From Desulfovibrio legallii (GTDB lineage Bacteria > Desulfobacterota > Desulfovibrionia > Desulfovibrionales > Desulfovibrionaceae): 64,000 bases of DNA. The notes beneath the pieces are model-generated. The model was given only the letters and a program-made list of their open reading frames with translations, did not search any database and was not told the origin of the DNA. This document shows positions 1-8,446 of the stretch, piece by piece. The position numbers and the translations under genes were made by a program. The stretch lies in contig NZ_FNBX01000012.1 of assembly GCF_900102485.1 (NCBI RefSeq), forward strand, positions 19,285 to 83,284. The letters are read 5' to 3'. Each line of letters starts with the position of its first letter. The first letter of the stretch is position 1.

Positions 1-981
1 GACATGGCCCTGGCCCTCTATGCCCGGGCCTGCGCGGCCGACCCCCGCCTGCGGCCTGTTGCACGGCGCATGGAGACGCTGCGCCATCCGCCCCAGGCCC
101 AGGAGGCCCTGGTCCACCAATGCCGCACTGCCATCTGCCTGTATTCCTGGAATAAGGGCGCCGTGCTGGAAGCGACCCTGCGCTCCCTGGCCGCCAGCGA
201 AACCGCCGACAACCCCGTGTTCGTGCTGCTCAACGGCTGCACCGACGGCAGCGCCCAACGGATTGAAGGCCTGCGCGATCTGTTCGCTGGGCGCTCCTTC
301 ACCGTTATTACGCTGCCCATCAATATCGGCGCGCCTGCGGCGCGCAACTGGCTGCTGCATCTGCCCGATGTGCGCGCCTGCCCGTATGTGGCCTTTATGG
401 ACGACGACGTGACCGTGCCGGCCAACTGGCTGGTCCGCTACCTCACCGTTATGGAAGAGGACGCCCGCACGGCCGTTGTGGGCGGCAAGGCAGTCTTCCC
501 CAAGGAGGACGGGCTGGCCCCCGGCATTCAGTATTTTTACCGCCTGGTCAGCCTGGCCAAGGACGGGCTGCTCAAACTGTCTGTGGCCACTCCAGGTCAG
601 AACGTGCGCGACACAGGGCTGTATTCCTTCAGCCGGCCCTGCATGAACGTCATGGGCTGCCTGCACCTGCTCCGCACGGCGGCCCTGCGGGAGGTGGGCG
701 ATTTCGACATCCGCTATACCCCGTCGCAGGTGGACGACCTGGACCACGACCTGAGCACCTGCCTCGCAGGGTACCAGATCATGTACTGCGGCGATGTGAC
801 CTGCGAGCACCACCAGAACTCCGGCGTGGGCGTCAAGCGCCGCCCCGGGCTGGCGCAGATGGGCAGCATCATCGGCAACGACCTGAAAATGACCTATAAA
901 TTCGCCGAAAAACAGTCTGAACTGCTGCGCATAAGCCAGGAACTCAGCACCCTGCCGCTGCCGGGGGCCCCAACGCCGTAA
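1..981 (+). CDS. Glycosyltransferase family 2 (5' end outside window)
   Basis: GT-A fold glycosyltransferase that would move a sugar from a nucleotide donor, probably onto a cell-surface glycan or protein. The frame is open to the first base of the window, so the ATG at 4 may be internal and the gene is treated as 5'-partial. Visible: an N-terminal nucleotide-binding strand ([10 protein letters not shown]), a [10 protein letters not shown] turn, and an acidic MDDDV motif near residue 132 that fits the metal-binding DxD of GT2 enzymes. A second acidic cluster (QVDDLDHDL) near residue 245 is a plausible catalytic region. It ends about 200 bp before alanine dehydrogenase, with which it shares no obvious function. 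Acceptor and donor sugars cannot be read from the sequence. Confidence 0.75.
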   Translation, partial: DMALALYARACAADPRLRPVARRMETLRHPPQAQEALVHQCRTAICLYSWNKGAVLEATLRSLAASETADNPVFVLLNGCTDGSAQRIEGLRDLFAGRSFTVITLPINIGAPAARNWLLHLPDVRACPYVAFMDDDVTVPANWLVRYLTVMEEDARTAVVGGKAVFPKEDGLAPGIQYFYRLVSLAKDGLLKLSVATPGQNVRDTGLYSFSRPCMNVMGCLHLLRTAALREVGDFDIRYTPSQVDDLDHDLSTCLAGYQIMYCGDVTCEHHQNSGVGVKRRPGLAQMGSIIGNDLKMTYKFAEKQSELLRISQELSTLPLPGAPTP

Positions 982-1019
982 GCCGCCGCGCCTCCTTCCC
1001 CGCAGTTTTTCCCTACATA

Positions 1020-1048
1020 TTGCGGGGGCCGACACCTTATGGTATATG
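1020..1048 (+). promoter_or_regulatory. Candidate sigma70 promoter for ald
   Basis: TTGCGG and TATATG are separated by 17 bp, about 130 bp before the alanine dehydrogenase start and after the end of the glycosyltransferase. The match is moderate and is placed by eye only. Confidence 0.35.
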
Positions 1049-1180
1049 CCGTGGAGGATAAACTGGCAGAAATCCATTGCAATGCCAGTCTGTTGCTTCC
1101 CGCAAAAACGCCGCGCCGCCGCCAGGGCTCTGCGTCATGCCGGGCAACCAGCCCACCATCAACCACAGCAGAGGGTTACC

Positions 1181-2299
1181 ATGATTGTCGGCGTTACCAA
1201 AGAAATCAAGGCGGACGAATACCGCGTGGGGCTCACGCCCGCAGGGGTCAAAACTCTGACTGACCACGGGCATGCCGTGCTGGTGGAAACCGGCGCGGGC
1301 CTGGGCAGCCGCATCAGCGACGCGGAATATGAGGCTGCGGGCGGACGTATCCTGCCCGTGGACGCTGTCTGGGACAAAGCCGAAATGATCGTCAAGGTCA
1401 AGGAGCCCCTGGAAAGCGAATACCGCTACTTCAAGCCCGGCCTGCTCCTCTTCACCTACCTGCACCTGGCGGCGGACAAAGCCCTTACAGCGGCTCTGCT
1501 GCGCTCCGGGGTGGTGGGCCTGGCTTACGAAACCGTGCAGCCCGAAGACCGCAGCCTGCCCCTGCTGGCTCCCATGTCCGAGGTGGCCGGGCGCATGGCC
1601 GTGCAGGTGGGGGCGTACCACCTGACCAAGCAGGGCGGCGGCGCGGGCATGCTCATGGGCGGCGTGGCCGGCGTGCAGCGCGCGCGGGTCGTTGTGGTGG
1701 GCGGCGGCACCGTGGGAACCGAGGCCGCCAAAATGGCCATGGGCCTGGGCGCGGAAGTGACCATCCTGGACAGCAACCTCAACCGCCTGCGCTATCTGGG
1801 CGATATTTTTTCCGCCCGCGTGCAGACCCTGGCCTCCAACGTCTATAATATCGCCGACGCCGTGCGGGAAGCGGATCTGGTTGTCGGCTCCGTGCTCATC
1901 CCTGGGGCCATGGCCCCCAAACTGGTCACCGAGGCCATGATCAAAACCATGCGCCAGGGCAGCGTGGTGGTGGACGTGGCCATTGACCAGGGCGGCTCCT
2001 TTGAAACCACGGCGGGCAGGCCCACCACCCACCACCAGCCCACCTTTGAAAAACACGGCGTCATCCACTATGCCGTGGCCAACATTCCTGGCGCGGTGCC
2101 CATCACCTCCACCCATGCCCTGACCAACGCCACCCTGCCCTACGCCACGGCCCTGGCCGACAAGGGCTGGAAGGCCGCCTGCAAAGAAAACGTCGCCCTG
2201 CAGCGTGGCCTCAATACCGTGGACGGCCGCTGCACTTTCAAAGGCGTGGCCGAGGCCTTCAACCTGGAGTATGTGCCCGCGGCGCAGCTGCTGCACTGA
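1181..2299 (+). CDS. ald: Alanine dehydrogenase
   Basis: NAD-dependent oxidative deamination of L-alanine to pyruvate and ammonium (EC 1.4.1.1); cytosolic, normally hexameric. The protein is 372 aa, the usual length. The start [10 protein letters not shown] is the conserved family N terminus and follows a GAGGG ribosome site. An open extension upstream has no conserved sequence and is rejected as the start. Seen: the substrate-domain motif [12 protein letters not shown] with the expected catalytic Lys/His region, and the Rossmann motif [10 protein letters not shown] near residue 170. It stands as a single transcription unit between a glycosyltransferase and a convergent ABC operon, and a stem-loop follows the stop. 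In lactate- and pyruvate-using sulfate reducers it links the alanine pool to pyruvate and NADH. Confidence 0.96.
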   Translation: MIVGVTKEIKADEYRVGLTPAGVKTLTDHGHAVLVETGAGLGSRISDAEYEAAGGRILPVDAVWDKAEMIVKVKEPLESEYRYFKPGLLLFTYLHLAADKALTAALLRSGVVGLAYETVQPEDRSLPLLAPMSEVAGRMAVQVGAYHLTKQGGGAGMLMGGVAGVQRARVVVVGGGTVGTEAAKMAMGLGAEVTILDSNLNRLRYLGDIFSARVQTLASNVYNIADAVREADLVVGSVLIPGAMAPKLVTEAMIKTMRQGSVVVDVAIDQGGSFETTAGRPTTHHQPTFEKHGVIHYAVANIPGAVPITSTHALTNATLPYATALADKGWKAACKENVALQRGLNTVDGRCTFKGVAEAFNLEYVPAAQLLH

Positions 2300-2303
2300 A
2301 CCG

Positions 2304-2342
2304 CACAGGGGCAAAGCGCCCCGCCAGCGCTCCCCTGTGTTT
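2304..2342 (+). terminator. Probable terminator after ald
   Basis: Inverted repeat CACAGGGG / CCCCTGTG (2304-2311 / 2332-2339) with an inner AGCGC/GCGCT stem, 4 bp after the ald stop and followed by only three T residues. The structure is clear, but the weak T tract limits confidence. Confidence 0.5.
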
Positions 2343-2479
2343 CTGACCGGAGCGGCCTGCCCCGCCGCTCTGCGCCCCCAAGGCAGGACGCCCGCTGCAA
2401 AGCCCGCGCCCTGACCTGGGAGCGCAAAGAGCGAACATCCCTGCCTGCGCCGTCGCCGGAGATCCTCCCGGCAGGCGCG

Positions 2480-3256
2480 CTATGCTCCTACGTCTTTTTC
2501 CCCCTGGGCTGTCGCGCCGCCCGCCGCCGCGCTCAGGGCCTGACGGATCCGCGCGCGCAGGGCGGCCTGCGCCGCCGCGTCGGGGTCGCGGGGGCGAGGG
2601 GAGGCCACCTGCCAGCACTGCGTGAGCCCCCGGCCTTCTTCCATAAGGTGCACGGCATCGGCCAGCAGGCAGGCTTCGCCCACATCGTGGGTCACCAGCA
2701 CCACCGTCAGGCCCGCTTCGGCCTGCAGGCGGGCCAGAAGCTGCTGCATGCGCAGGCGGGTAATGGCGTCCAGGGCGGCAAAAGGCTCGTCCAGAAACAA
2801 CAGCCTGGGCCGCAGGGCCAGGGCGCGGGCCAGGGCGGCGCGCTGCCGCATGCCGCCCGAAAGCACCGAAGGCAGGGCCGCACCCCACGCGCTGAGCCCC
2901 ACCTGTTCCAGCACCGCGGCCACCCGTTCACACCGTTCCCGGCGCGAACATCCTGCCTGCCGCAGGCCCAGGGCCACGTTTTCCGCCACGCTCAGCCAGG
3001 GGAACAGGGCGTCGTTCTGAAAGGCCATGATCCGTTCCGGCCCTGGCCGCACGCAGGGCGCGCCTTCCAGAAACACCGCCCCCGCGTCCGGCGGCAAAAA
3101 ACCCGCCAGAATGTGGAGCAGCGTGCTTTTGCCGCAGCCGCTCGTCCCCACCAGGGCCGTGACGCTCCCCTGCTCCAGGCGCAGGTCCACGCCGGGCAGC
3201 ACCACGCGCCCCGCATAACTTTTGCGGATGCCCGCACAGGCAAAAAACGGCTTCAC
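2480..3256 (-). CDS. NitT/TauT-type ABC transporter ATP-binding protein
   Basis: ATPase subunit of an importer of the nitrate/sulfonate/taurine class (SsuB/TauB-like), on the cytoplasmic face of the membrane. At 258 aa it has all core motifs: Walker A GTSGCGKST, Q-loop in AFQNDALFPW, signature LSGGMRQR, Walker B LLFLDEPFAALD and H-loop VTHDVGEA. The start is a GTG at 3256 whose bases overlap the TGA of the permease gene (GTGA), so the two are translationally coupled. A longer open frame reading into the permease gene is not part of this protein. It is the last gene of the operon 5096-6472, 4022-4990, 3253-4029, 2480-3256. The substrate is not deducible from the ATPase. Confidence 0.92.
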   Translation of the reverse strand: MKPFFACAGIRKSYAGRVVLPGVDLRLEQGSVTALVGTSGCGKSTLLHILAGFLPPDAGAVFLEGAPCVRPGPERIMAFQNDALFPWLSVAENVALGLRQAGCSRRERCERVAAVLEQVGLSAWGAALPSVLSGGMRQRAALARALALRPRLLFLDEPFAALDAITRLRMQQLLARLQAEAGLTVVLVTHDVGEACLLADAVHLMEEGRGLTQCWQVASPRPRDPDAAAQAALRARIRQALSAAAGGATAQGEKDVGA

Positions 3257-4029
3257 CGCCGCATCCCCGGCAGACGCCGCAACCCGCGCAGGAGCAGCGC
3301 GTCGCAAAGCGCCCCCAGCAGGGCGATGCACACAATGCCGCAGAGCAGCACGTCCACCCGGCCGTTCATGCGCGCGTCCATAATCAGCGCTCCCAGGCCG
3401 TTGGGCACGCCGGTCAGCTCGCCCAGCACCAGATAAGCAAAGCTCATGCCCAGGGCCACCCGCAGCCCGGCGCAGAGCTGGGGCATGGACCAGGGCAGCG
3501 CCACCCGCCAGAACAAAGCCGCGCGCCCGAAGCCCAGCATGCGCCCCACATGCAGCAGCTCGGACGGCACAGCGGCGGCTGCGGCTGCCGCGCTGAAATA
3601 GACGGGAAAGAACCCCGCCAGGGCGATAAGCGCCACCGTAGTTCTGAAGCCCACCCCCAGCCAGATGAGCGCCAGGGGCAGCCAGCTGATGCCGGGCACG
3701 GCCTTGACCCCGTTGATCACCGGGGCCAGCAGCCGGGCCACGGCAGGGCTGCGGCCCGACCACAGGCCCAGAACCGCGCCGGGAATCGCAGCCAGCGCGT
3801 AGCCGGCGGCCACCCGGCCCAGACTGGCCGCCGCGTCGGACCAGAACCGCCCGGCCTGCGGGTCGTGCCCCACGCCGCCCACATAGGCCGCCAGGGTGCC
3901 GGCCACCTGCCGGGGCGCGGGCAGCAGCCAGGGCGGGACCAGATGTCCCTCCGTCGCCGCCCACCAGCCCAGCAGCAACAGGCCCGGCAGGCACCAGGGC
4001 AGCAGGCGGTCGCGCCAGGCCTTACTCAT
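3253..4029 (-). CDS. NitT/TauT-type ABC transporter permease
   Basis: Inner-membrane permease subunit (BPD_transp_1 fold, SsuC/TauC-like), 258 aa with about six hydrophobic segments. The EAA-loop region is visible around LGFGRAALFWRVALPWSMPQ, the contact with the ATPase. The start MSKAWRD is chosen because its ATG overlaps the stop of the binding-protein gene by 8 bp (ATGAGTAA), typical coupling. A more upstream ATG would run 85 bp into that gene. Upstream partner: periplasmic binding protein. Downstream partner: ATPase, with a GTGA overlap. Together the three genes make a complete importer. Confidence 0.9.
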   Translation of the reverse strand: MSKAWRDRLLPWCLPGLLLLGWWAATEGHLVPPWLLPAPRQVAGTLAAYVGGVGHDPQAGRFWSDAAASLGRVAAGYALAAIPGAVLGLWSGRSPAVARLLAPVINGVKAVPGISWLPLALIWLGVGFRTTVALIALAGFFPVYFSAAAAAAAVPSELLHVGRMLGFGRAALFWRVALPWSMPQLCAGLRVALGMSFAYLVLGELTGVPNGLGALIMDARMNGRVDVLLCGIVCIALLGALCDALLLRGLRRLPGMRR

Positions 4030-4990
4030 GGGCCAGGGGGCGGCCCGTCCGCAGGGCATCCACAAAGCGGCGGTCCACCAGACGATTGTAGTCCGGCTCC
4101 GCGGCAATGACGCCCAGGGCCTTCATGCGCGCGCCCAGGGCCGCCAGGCGGCGCAGAAACACGTCGTCCATATCCCAGGCCAGCTCCATATTGGGGGCAG
4201 CGGCCTCCAGCAGGGCGCGGTCCACATGAAAAAGCGCGGCGGCCGTGTCTAGCCAGAGCTTTTTATCCGCCATAAAGGCCTCTGTGGCGGCCTTGTGCGC
4301 CGCCACCATGCGCAGGGCCTGCTGCGGACGCTCCCTGATAAAATCCTCGCGCATGAGCATGCCGCTGTTGATGGCGCCGATGCTGTCGCCGTAATAAGGA
4401 TAGGCCAGGATGCGCCCGTAGCCCTGGGCCACAGCCTGGGTCGGGAAAGGCTCGCCGGAAAGGAAGGCGTCAATGTCGCCTTTGGCCAGGGCCGTGCCCA
4501 TATCAAAAAAATCAATGCGCATAAGGGTCACGTCCCTGTCGGGATCAAGCCCCTGGCGTTGCAGCGTTTCCCGCAGCAATATCTCGTGCATGGTGCCGGG
4601 CACATAAGCAATGCGCCTGCCCTTGAGCTGCGCCGGGCTGCGGACGGGGCCGTCCTTGGCCACCACCAGGGCGGAACACTTGTTGCCCAGGGCCGCCACC
4701 AGCCGCACGGGCTCGCCGCGCGAGGCCGCCTGGATGGCCAGGGCCAGCGTGGTGCCCGTCATGTCCAGGCTGCCGGAAAGCAAGGCGGCCTTCTGGTCCG
4801 CCGGATTGGTGAAGGGGCGCACCTCCACCTGCGGCGTGGGCGGCGCGGCATAACGCGCATACACAAAGGGCTGGATGGTCTGCGCCGTCTTCCAGGTGCC
4901 CACCCGCCAGACTTCCGCCGCCGGGGCGGCCGCGGCCCAGAACGCCGCGGCCAGCGCCGCCAGGGCCGCCAGAAACAGCGGCGACCACAT
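4022..4990 (-). CDS. ABC transporter substrate-binding protein, NMT1/THI5-like
   Basis: Periplasmic binding protein of the NrtA/SsuA/TauA/NMT1 superfamily, 322 aa. The start at 4990 has a good AGAGGAG site 6 nt upstream and gives an ordinary signal peptide (hydrophobic, Ala-rich, cleavage probably after APAAE). The fold is recognisable from ALLSGSLDMTGTTLALAIQA near the first domain, KGRRIAYVPGT at the hinge, and ALAKGDIDAFLSGEPFP. It lies 105 bp downstream of the PadR-radical-SAM gene on the same strand, so its ligand may be a substrate, precursor or effector of that protein. Families with this fold bind nitrate, sulfonates, pyrimidine precursors of thiamine and others, so specificity is open. 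Confidence 0.88.
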   Translation of the reverse strand: MWSPLFLAALAALAAAFWAAAAPAAEVWRVGTWKTAQTIQPFVYARYAAPPTPQVEVRPFTNPADQKAALLSGSLDMTGTTLALAIQAASRGEPVRLVAALGNKCSALVVAKDGPVRSPAQLKGRRIAYVPGTMHEILLRETLQRQGLDPDRDVTLMRIDFFDMGTALAKGDIDAFLSGEPFPTQAVAQGYGRILAYPYYGDSIGAINSGMLMREDFIRERPQQALRMVAAHKAATEAFMADKKLWLDTAAALFHVDRALLEAAAPNMELAWDMDDVFLRRLAALGARMKALGVIAAEPDYNRLVDRRFVDALRTGRPLAHE

Positions 4991-5095
4991 AAAGCTCCTC
5001 TCTCTCCCTCCCTTCCGCAAACTCAGACGCATGCCGTCCCTCCCAGGTTTATGACCAGAACAAAATGCCCCCAGCGTCGCCGGCGGCCGCCCGCC

Positions 5096-6472
5096 TCACG
5101 CGCCGCCCACCGCGTAGCCCGCTTCCAGCAGCAGGGAGAGAGCGTCCTCCACGCCGAAGGCGCGCCAGTCCGCGTCGCTTTCGGCCACGTCGCGGGGCAC
5201 GGCCCCTGTTTCCACCACCAGCACGTTGGCCCCCCAGTGCAGGGCCTGAAGCGTGGGCGGATGCACGCAGATGTCCGGGGTCTGCACGCCGCCGGCCAGG
5301 CGCGTCACCGCGGCTATCTGCGCCAGGCGCTCCGGGGCCAGTTCCGCGTCCGGCCCTGTGCCGGCCCTGTCCCCGCAGGGCGTGCCGGGCACATTGACCC
5401 GCGCCATAACGCCGCACAGCCGCGCCCCGTGGCGCAAGGCCGTGAGCAGCACCGCCACAATCTCCGCATCGGCGTGCTCCGGCCCCACGGGCTCCACCAG
5501 GTGGGCCAGGTCCAGGCTGGAGTCGCGCACCGCGGCCAGGGTGTCCAGGCGCGTGGCCACCTTGAAGCCCGTGGTTTTCCCTTCGCCCAGCCGTAGGGTG
5601 TGGTAGACGACGTTAGCCCCGGCTGCGGCCAGGGCCGCAGCGTCGGCAGGCGCAAGCTCCCCCGTGTTGACCACCACGCGGTAGTCGCCGGGAACCTCGC
5701 GCCGCAGAAGGCGCACCAGGTCGCGCAGCTTTTCCGGCGGGTAGTGCTCTGTGGTGCGCAGGGTTACCCAATGCGCGCCCTGGGCCACAAACCGGCGCGC
5801 CGTATCCACAATGCGCGCGGCGGACCACTCCTGCGGCTCCCGCACCAGCCCCCATTTTTCGCCGAAGGAACAAAACCCGCAGTTCATGGAGCAGGGGCGG
5901 CAATCCACCCCGATGGCGCTCCAGACCCGGCCACGGTTGCCCGCCGTGCGGCGCGCCATATCCCGCGCCCGGCGGCCCAGAAAGGCTGCTTCGGCCGAAA
6001 CGGCGGGAACGGCCAGCAGTGCCTCAAGGTCTGCGGCGGCGGGGATGCGCCCCGCCAGCGAGGTCTGCGCCACGCGCTCCACCAGACGGATAAAGGCGCG
6101 GTCCATGGGGTTGGCCTCGCGCACCAGGGCCAGGGTCGCGTCCAGGGTGCGGCGGTAGTCCTCCAGGGTGGCTTCCCACTGGGCCAGACAGGCCCGTCCG
6201 CGTTCCGTCAGGGCATAGCGGCGGCGGCCCGTGGTGCGGCCTTCTTCCTCCTCGGCATGCAGCAGCCCCCTGCCCTCCATGCTCTTGAGCAGACGGTACA
6301 CCCCGGTCTGGTCCGGGGCCGCGCCGCCCCATAAGGGCAAGGCGCGCAGGCCCTGCAAAAGGGCGTAGCCGTGCTGCGGCCCCTGGGCCAGTAGCCCCAT
6401 GATCACGGGCTGCACAAAGCGCTGCAGGGTACCGCCCGTACAGGCGCAGCCGGCAAAATCCAGTTCTTCCAT
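5096..6472 (-). CDS. PadR-family regulator fused to a BioB/HydE-like radical SAM domain
   Basis: 458 aa with two parts. Residues ~15-115 are a PadR winged helix (LAQGPQHGYALLQ, GVYRLLKSMEGRGLL, GRRRYALTERGRACL), preceded by a C9-A-C11 pair. Residues ~180-455 are a radical-SAM barrel. C194, C198 and C201 form the CxxxCxxC cluster motif (CSMNCGFC), with an extra C191. The later sequence resembles biotin-synthase relatives: KVATRLDTLAAVRDS, a VNVPGTP loop and a GANVLVVET strand. The start has GGAGG 9 nt upstream. It is first in an operon with an NMT1-like ABC importer. It presumably binds DNA and also carries out or senses radical chemistry. The reaction is unknown; BioB, HydE, PylB and LipS types are possible relatives. 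The fusion is read straight through with no frameshift. Confidence 0.85.
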   Translation of the reverse strand: MEELDFAGCACTGGTLQRFVQPVIMGLLAQGPQHGYALLQGLRALPLWGGAAPDQTGVYRLLKSMEGRGLLHAEEEEGRTTGRRRYALTERGRACLAQWEATLEDYRRTLDATLALVREANPMDRAFIRLVERVAQTSLAGRIPAAADLEALLAVPAVSAEAAFLGRRARDMARRTAGNRGRVWSAIGVDCRPCSMNCGFCSFGEKWGLVREPQEWSAARIVDTARRFVAQGAHWVTLRTTEHYPPEKLRDLVRLLRREVPGDYRVVVNTGELAPADAAALAAAGANVVYHTLRLGEGKTTGFKVATRLDTLAAVRDSSLDLAHLVEPVGPEHADAEIVAVLLTALRHGARLCGVMARVNVPGTPCGDRAGTGPDAELAPERLAQIAAVTRLAGGVQTPDICVHPPTLQALHWGANVLVVETGAVPRDVAESDADWRAFGVEDALSLLLEAGYAVGGA

Positions 6473-6499
6473 AAGCTGGCCTCCGATAGTGGAGCTTAT
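6471..6499 (-). promoter_or_regulatory. Inverted repeat over the ribosome site of the PadR-radical-SAM gene
   Basis: ATAAGCT (6471-6477) and AGCTTAT (6493-6499) are perfect inverted copies 15 bp apart. They straddle the GGAGG site and reach the start codon of the PadR fusion. It may be a PadR operator for autoregulation, or an RNA hairpin exposing or hiding the ribosome site. Confidence 0.5.
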
Positions 6500-6811
6500 C
6501 TAATCTTTGCCGAGAGTAGTCCCCCGCGCCGCTGCGGTCAAGTCTCGCCGCCCGCCGTCTTCCGCCAAAAAAATCGCGTGGTTCCGCCGCCGCCTGCCCG
6601 CGCCTGGCCGGGAAGTGGATGCGGCCCTTGACAGCCCGGCGCATTCGGCTATATTTCTCCATTCCCGATCCGTCGGCATGGCGACGGCGGGCGGCGCGTT
6701 GTCTTCGCCGGTGGCCCCGCGTCCCCGGCCGGGCGCGCGTGAACATTTTTGGGCGGTCCGCCGCCGACATATCAGCTACCATAGAGCGCTGCGGCGCATG
6801 GAGGTTTTGTC

Positions 6812-7075
6812 ATGACCCCTCTGGAAAACGCCACCAAGACCGCCGAGGGCGTGGTGGTCAACGGCTTTGTTCTTTCCCCCGTGGTGGAACAGTGTAACGG
6901 CTGTGACCGGGTGCGCGAGTTTGACGGCGAGCAGTTCTGCTCCAGCTATCCCGCGCCTTCCCGCAAATGGTCCGGAGGCCGCTGTAACTTTGCCACCCAC
7001 GCCAAGGTGCAGACGGCCGCCGCCGCCAAGGTGAACCCGCTTAAGGCTTCCAAGCGCGCCGCCAAGGGCCGTTAG
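6812..7075 (+). CDS. PxxKW-type cysteine-rich small protein
   Basis: 87 aa, soluble, with four Cys: CNGC near residue 28, FCSSYP near 42, and RCNF near 57. The PSRKW pentapeptide gives the family its name (PxxKW family cysteine-rich protein, known mainly from Desulfovibrio relatives). The tail is basic and Lys/Ala-rich. The four Cys could bind Zn or an Fe-S centre, but no activity is established for the family. The gene stands alone, with a 339-bp gap before it and a hairpin after it. That upstream gap (6473-6811) contains the PadR inverted repeat and no convincing gene. Confidence 0.75.
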   Translation: MTPLENATKTAEGVVVNGFVLSPVVEQCNGCDRVREFDGEQFCSSYPAPSRKWSGGRCNFATHAKVQTAAAAKVNPLKASKRAAKGR

Positions 7076-7152
7076 AACATTTGCGGGGGCCGCCGCGGCG
7101 GCCCGCCGGCACGCAGCGGCCCCCCGGCTTTTTCGGGGCGGCGCAGTTTTTT

Positions 7153-7184
7153 GGGCCGCCTGTGCGGCCCTTCGTGTTTTTCCC
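7153..7184 (+). terminator. Terminator after the PxxKW gene
   Basis: Stem GGGCCGC / GCGGCCC with a CTGT loop, then TTCGTGTTTTT, about 80 bp after the stop of the Cys-rich gene and 20 bp before the M20 hydrolase start. A second perfect GC palindrome lies at about 7087-7105. Confidence 0.6.
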
Positions 7185-7204
7185 CCATACGACAGGTGGG
7201 CGCC

Positions 7205-8446
7205 ATGTTTAAAAACCTGGATACGCTGCTGCGCGGCCTGGCCGGACGTGAAGACCGGGTGGCGGAGCTGCAGGCCGTGCTCACCGCCTGCCAGGCCCTT
7301 GGCCCGGACAACGGCGGCCAGGGCGAGATGGAAAAAACGCGCTGCATCACAGATTGGCTCAAGGCCTGCGGCGTCACGGATCTTACCCGGCTGGACGCCC
7401 CGGACCCGCGCGTGCCCGATGGCCTGCGCCCCAACCTGGTGGCGCGCGTGCCGGGCAAAAGCCGCCGCACCCTCTGGCTCTTCGGGCACACGGACGTAGT
7501 GCCCCCTGGGGACAGGGCCGCCTGGAGCGGCGACCCCTGGCAGGTGCGCCGCGAGGGCGACTGGCTTTACGGCCGGGGCGTGGAGGACAACCAGCAGGCC
7601 ATTGCGAGCATGCTGCTCCTGGCTGAGGAGCTTTCCGCCCGCGGCGTCACGCCGGAGCTGAGCCTGAGCATGGTCTTCATGGCCGACGAAGAAACGGGCA
7701 ACGCCTACGGCCTGCGCCATGTCCTGGAAACCGCGCCGCAACTGTTCGCCCCAGGCGATCTCTACATCGTGCCCGATGCGGGGGGCCCCAAGGGCGAGGA
7801 CATGGAAGTGGCCGAGAAAGGCCAGCTGTGGGTGCGGGTGCGCACCACGGGCGTGCAGTGCCACGCCTCCACGCCGCAGCAAGGGCGCAACGCCTTTCTG
7901 GCCGGAGCGGAAATGGCCCTGGCCGCCCACAACGGCCTGCGCGCCGCTTTTGACGACGCCAACCCCCTGTTTACGCCGCCTTTTTCCACCTTTGTGCCCA
8001 GCAAGCACGAGCCCAACGTGCCCAACATCAATACTGTGCCGGGCAGCGACGTTTTTTATATCGACTGCCGTCTGCTGCCCCATGTGGATCCGGAGGCCGT
8101 GCTGGCCAAGCTGCGCAGCACCGCAGCGGAGGTGGCCGCGCGCCACCGGGTGCGCATTGAGGTGGAGAGCGTGCAGCAGCAACAGGCCACGGCCACGCCC
8201 ACGGTCAGCCCGGTGGTCACGGCCCTGCGCGCCGCCGTGGCCCGCATCTACGGGGTGGAGGCCCGCCCCATGGGCATCGGCGGCGGCACTGTGGCCGCCC
8301 TGCTGCGCCAGCGCGGTCTGCCCGCCGTGGTCTGGAGCTGCATTGCCGGCACCTGCCACCAGCCCGACGAACGCTCCTCCATCACCGCTACCCTCAAAGA
8401 CGCTCAGGTCTTTGCCCACGTCCTGATGAACGCCGCCCATGTCTGA
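7205..8446 (+). CDS. M20-family metallohydrolase (DapE/ArgE-like)
   Basis: Zinc-dependent amidase or peptidase of the M20 family, 413 aa, cytosolic. Metal ligands are in the expected places: GHTDVVP (first His/Asp), GVEDNQQA (bridging Asp) and MADEETG (catalytic Glu pair). A dimerisation domain lies in the middle, and a late [12 protein letters not shown] and TCHQPDE region carries the last ligand. The start MFKNLD follows an AGGTGG site; an upstream in-frame ATG lies inside the preceding terminator and is rejected. The stop overlaps the mnmG start by 8 bp. Substrate is undecided among N-acyl amino acids, succinyl-diaminopimelate and dipeptides. dapA is about 9 kb away, so a DapE role is possible but unproven. 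Confidence 0.85.
   Translation: MFKNLDTLLRGLAGREDRVAELQAVLTACQALGPDNGGQGEMEKTRCITDWLKACGVTDLTRLDAPDPRVPDGLRPNLVARVPGKSRRTLWLFGHTDVVPPGDRAAWSGDPWQVRREGDWLYGRGVEDNQQAIASMLLLAEELSARGVTPELSLSMVFMADEETGNAYGLRHVLETAPQLFAPGDLYIVPDAGGPKGEDMEVAEKGQLWVRVRTTGVQCHASTPQQGRNAFLAGAEMALAAHNGLRAAFDDANPLFTPPFSTFVPSKHEPNVPNINTVPGSDVFYIDCRLLPHVDPEAVLAKLRSTAAEVAARHRVRIEVESVQQQQATATPTVSPVVTALRAAVARIYGVEARPMGIGGGTVAALLRQRGLPAVVWSCIAGTCHQPDERSSITATLKDAQVFAHVLMNAAHV

Noticed and set aside
1037..2314. Long minus-strand frame over alanine dehydrogenase
   Set aside because: Antisense shadow of ald; the His/Gly-rich product has no family features.
6473..6811. Plus-strand open frame of about 100 codons before the PxxKW gene
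   Set aside because: It has no family similarity that I can recognise and crosses the probable control region of the divergent PadR gene and the PxxKW ribosome site.
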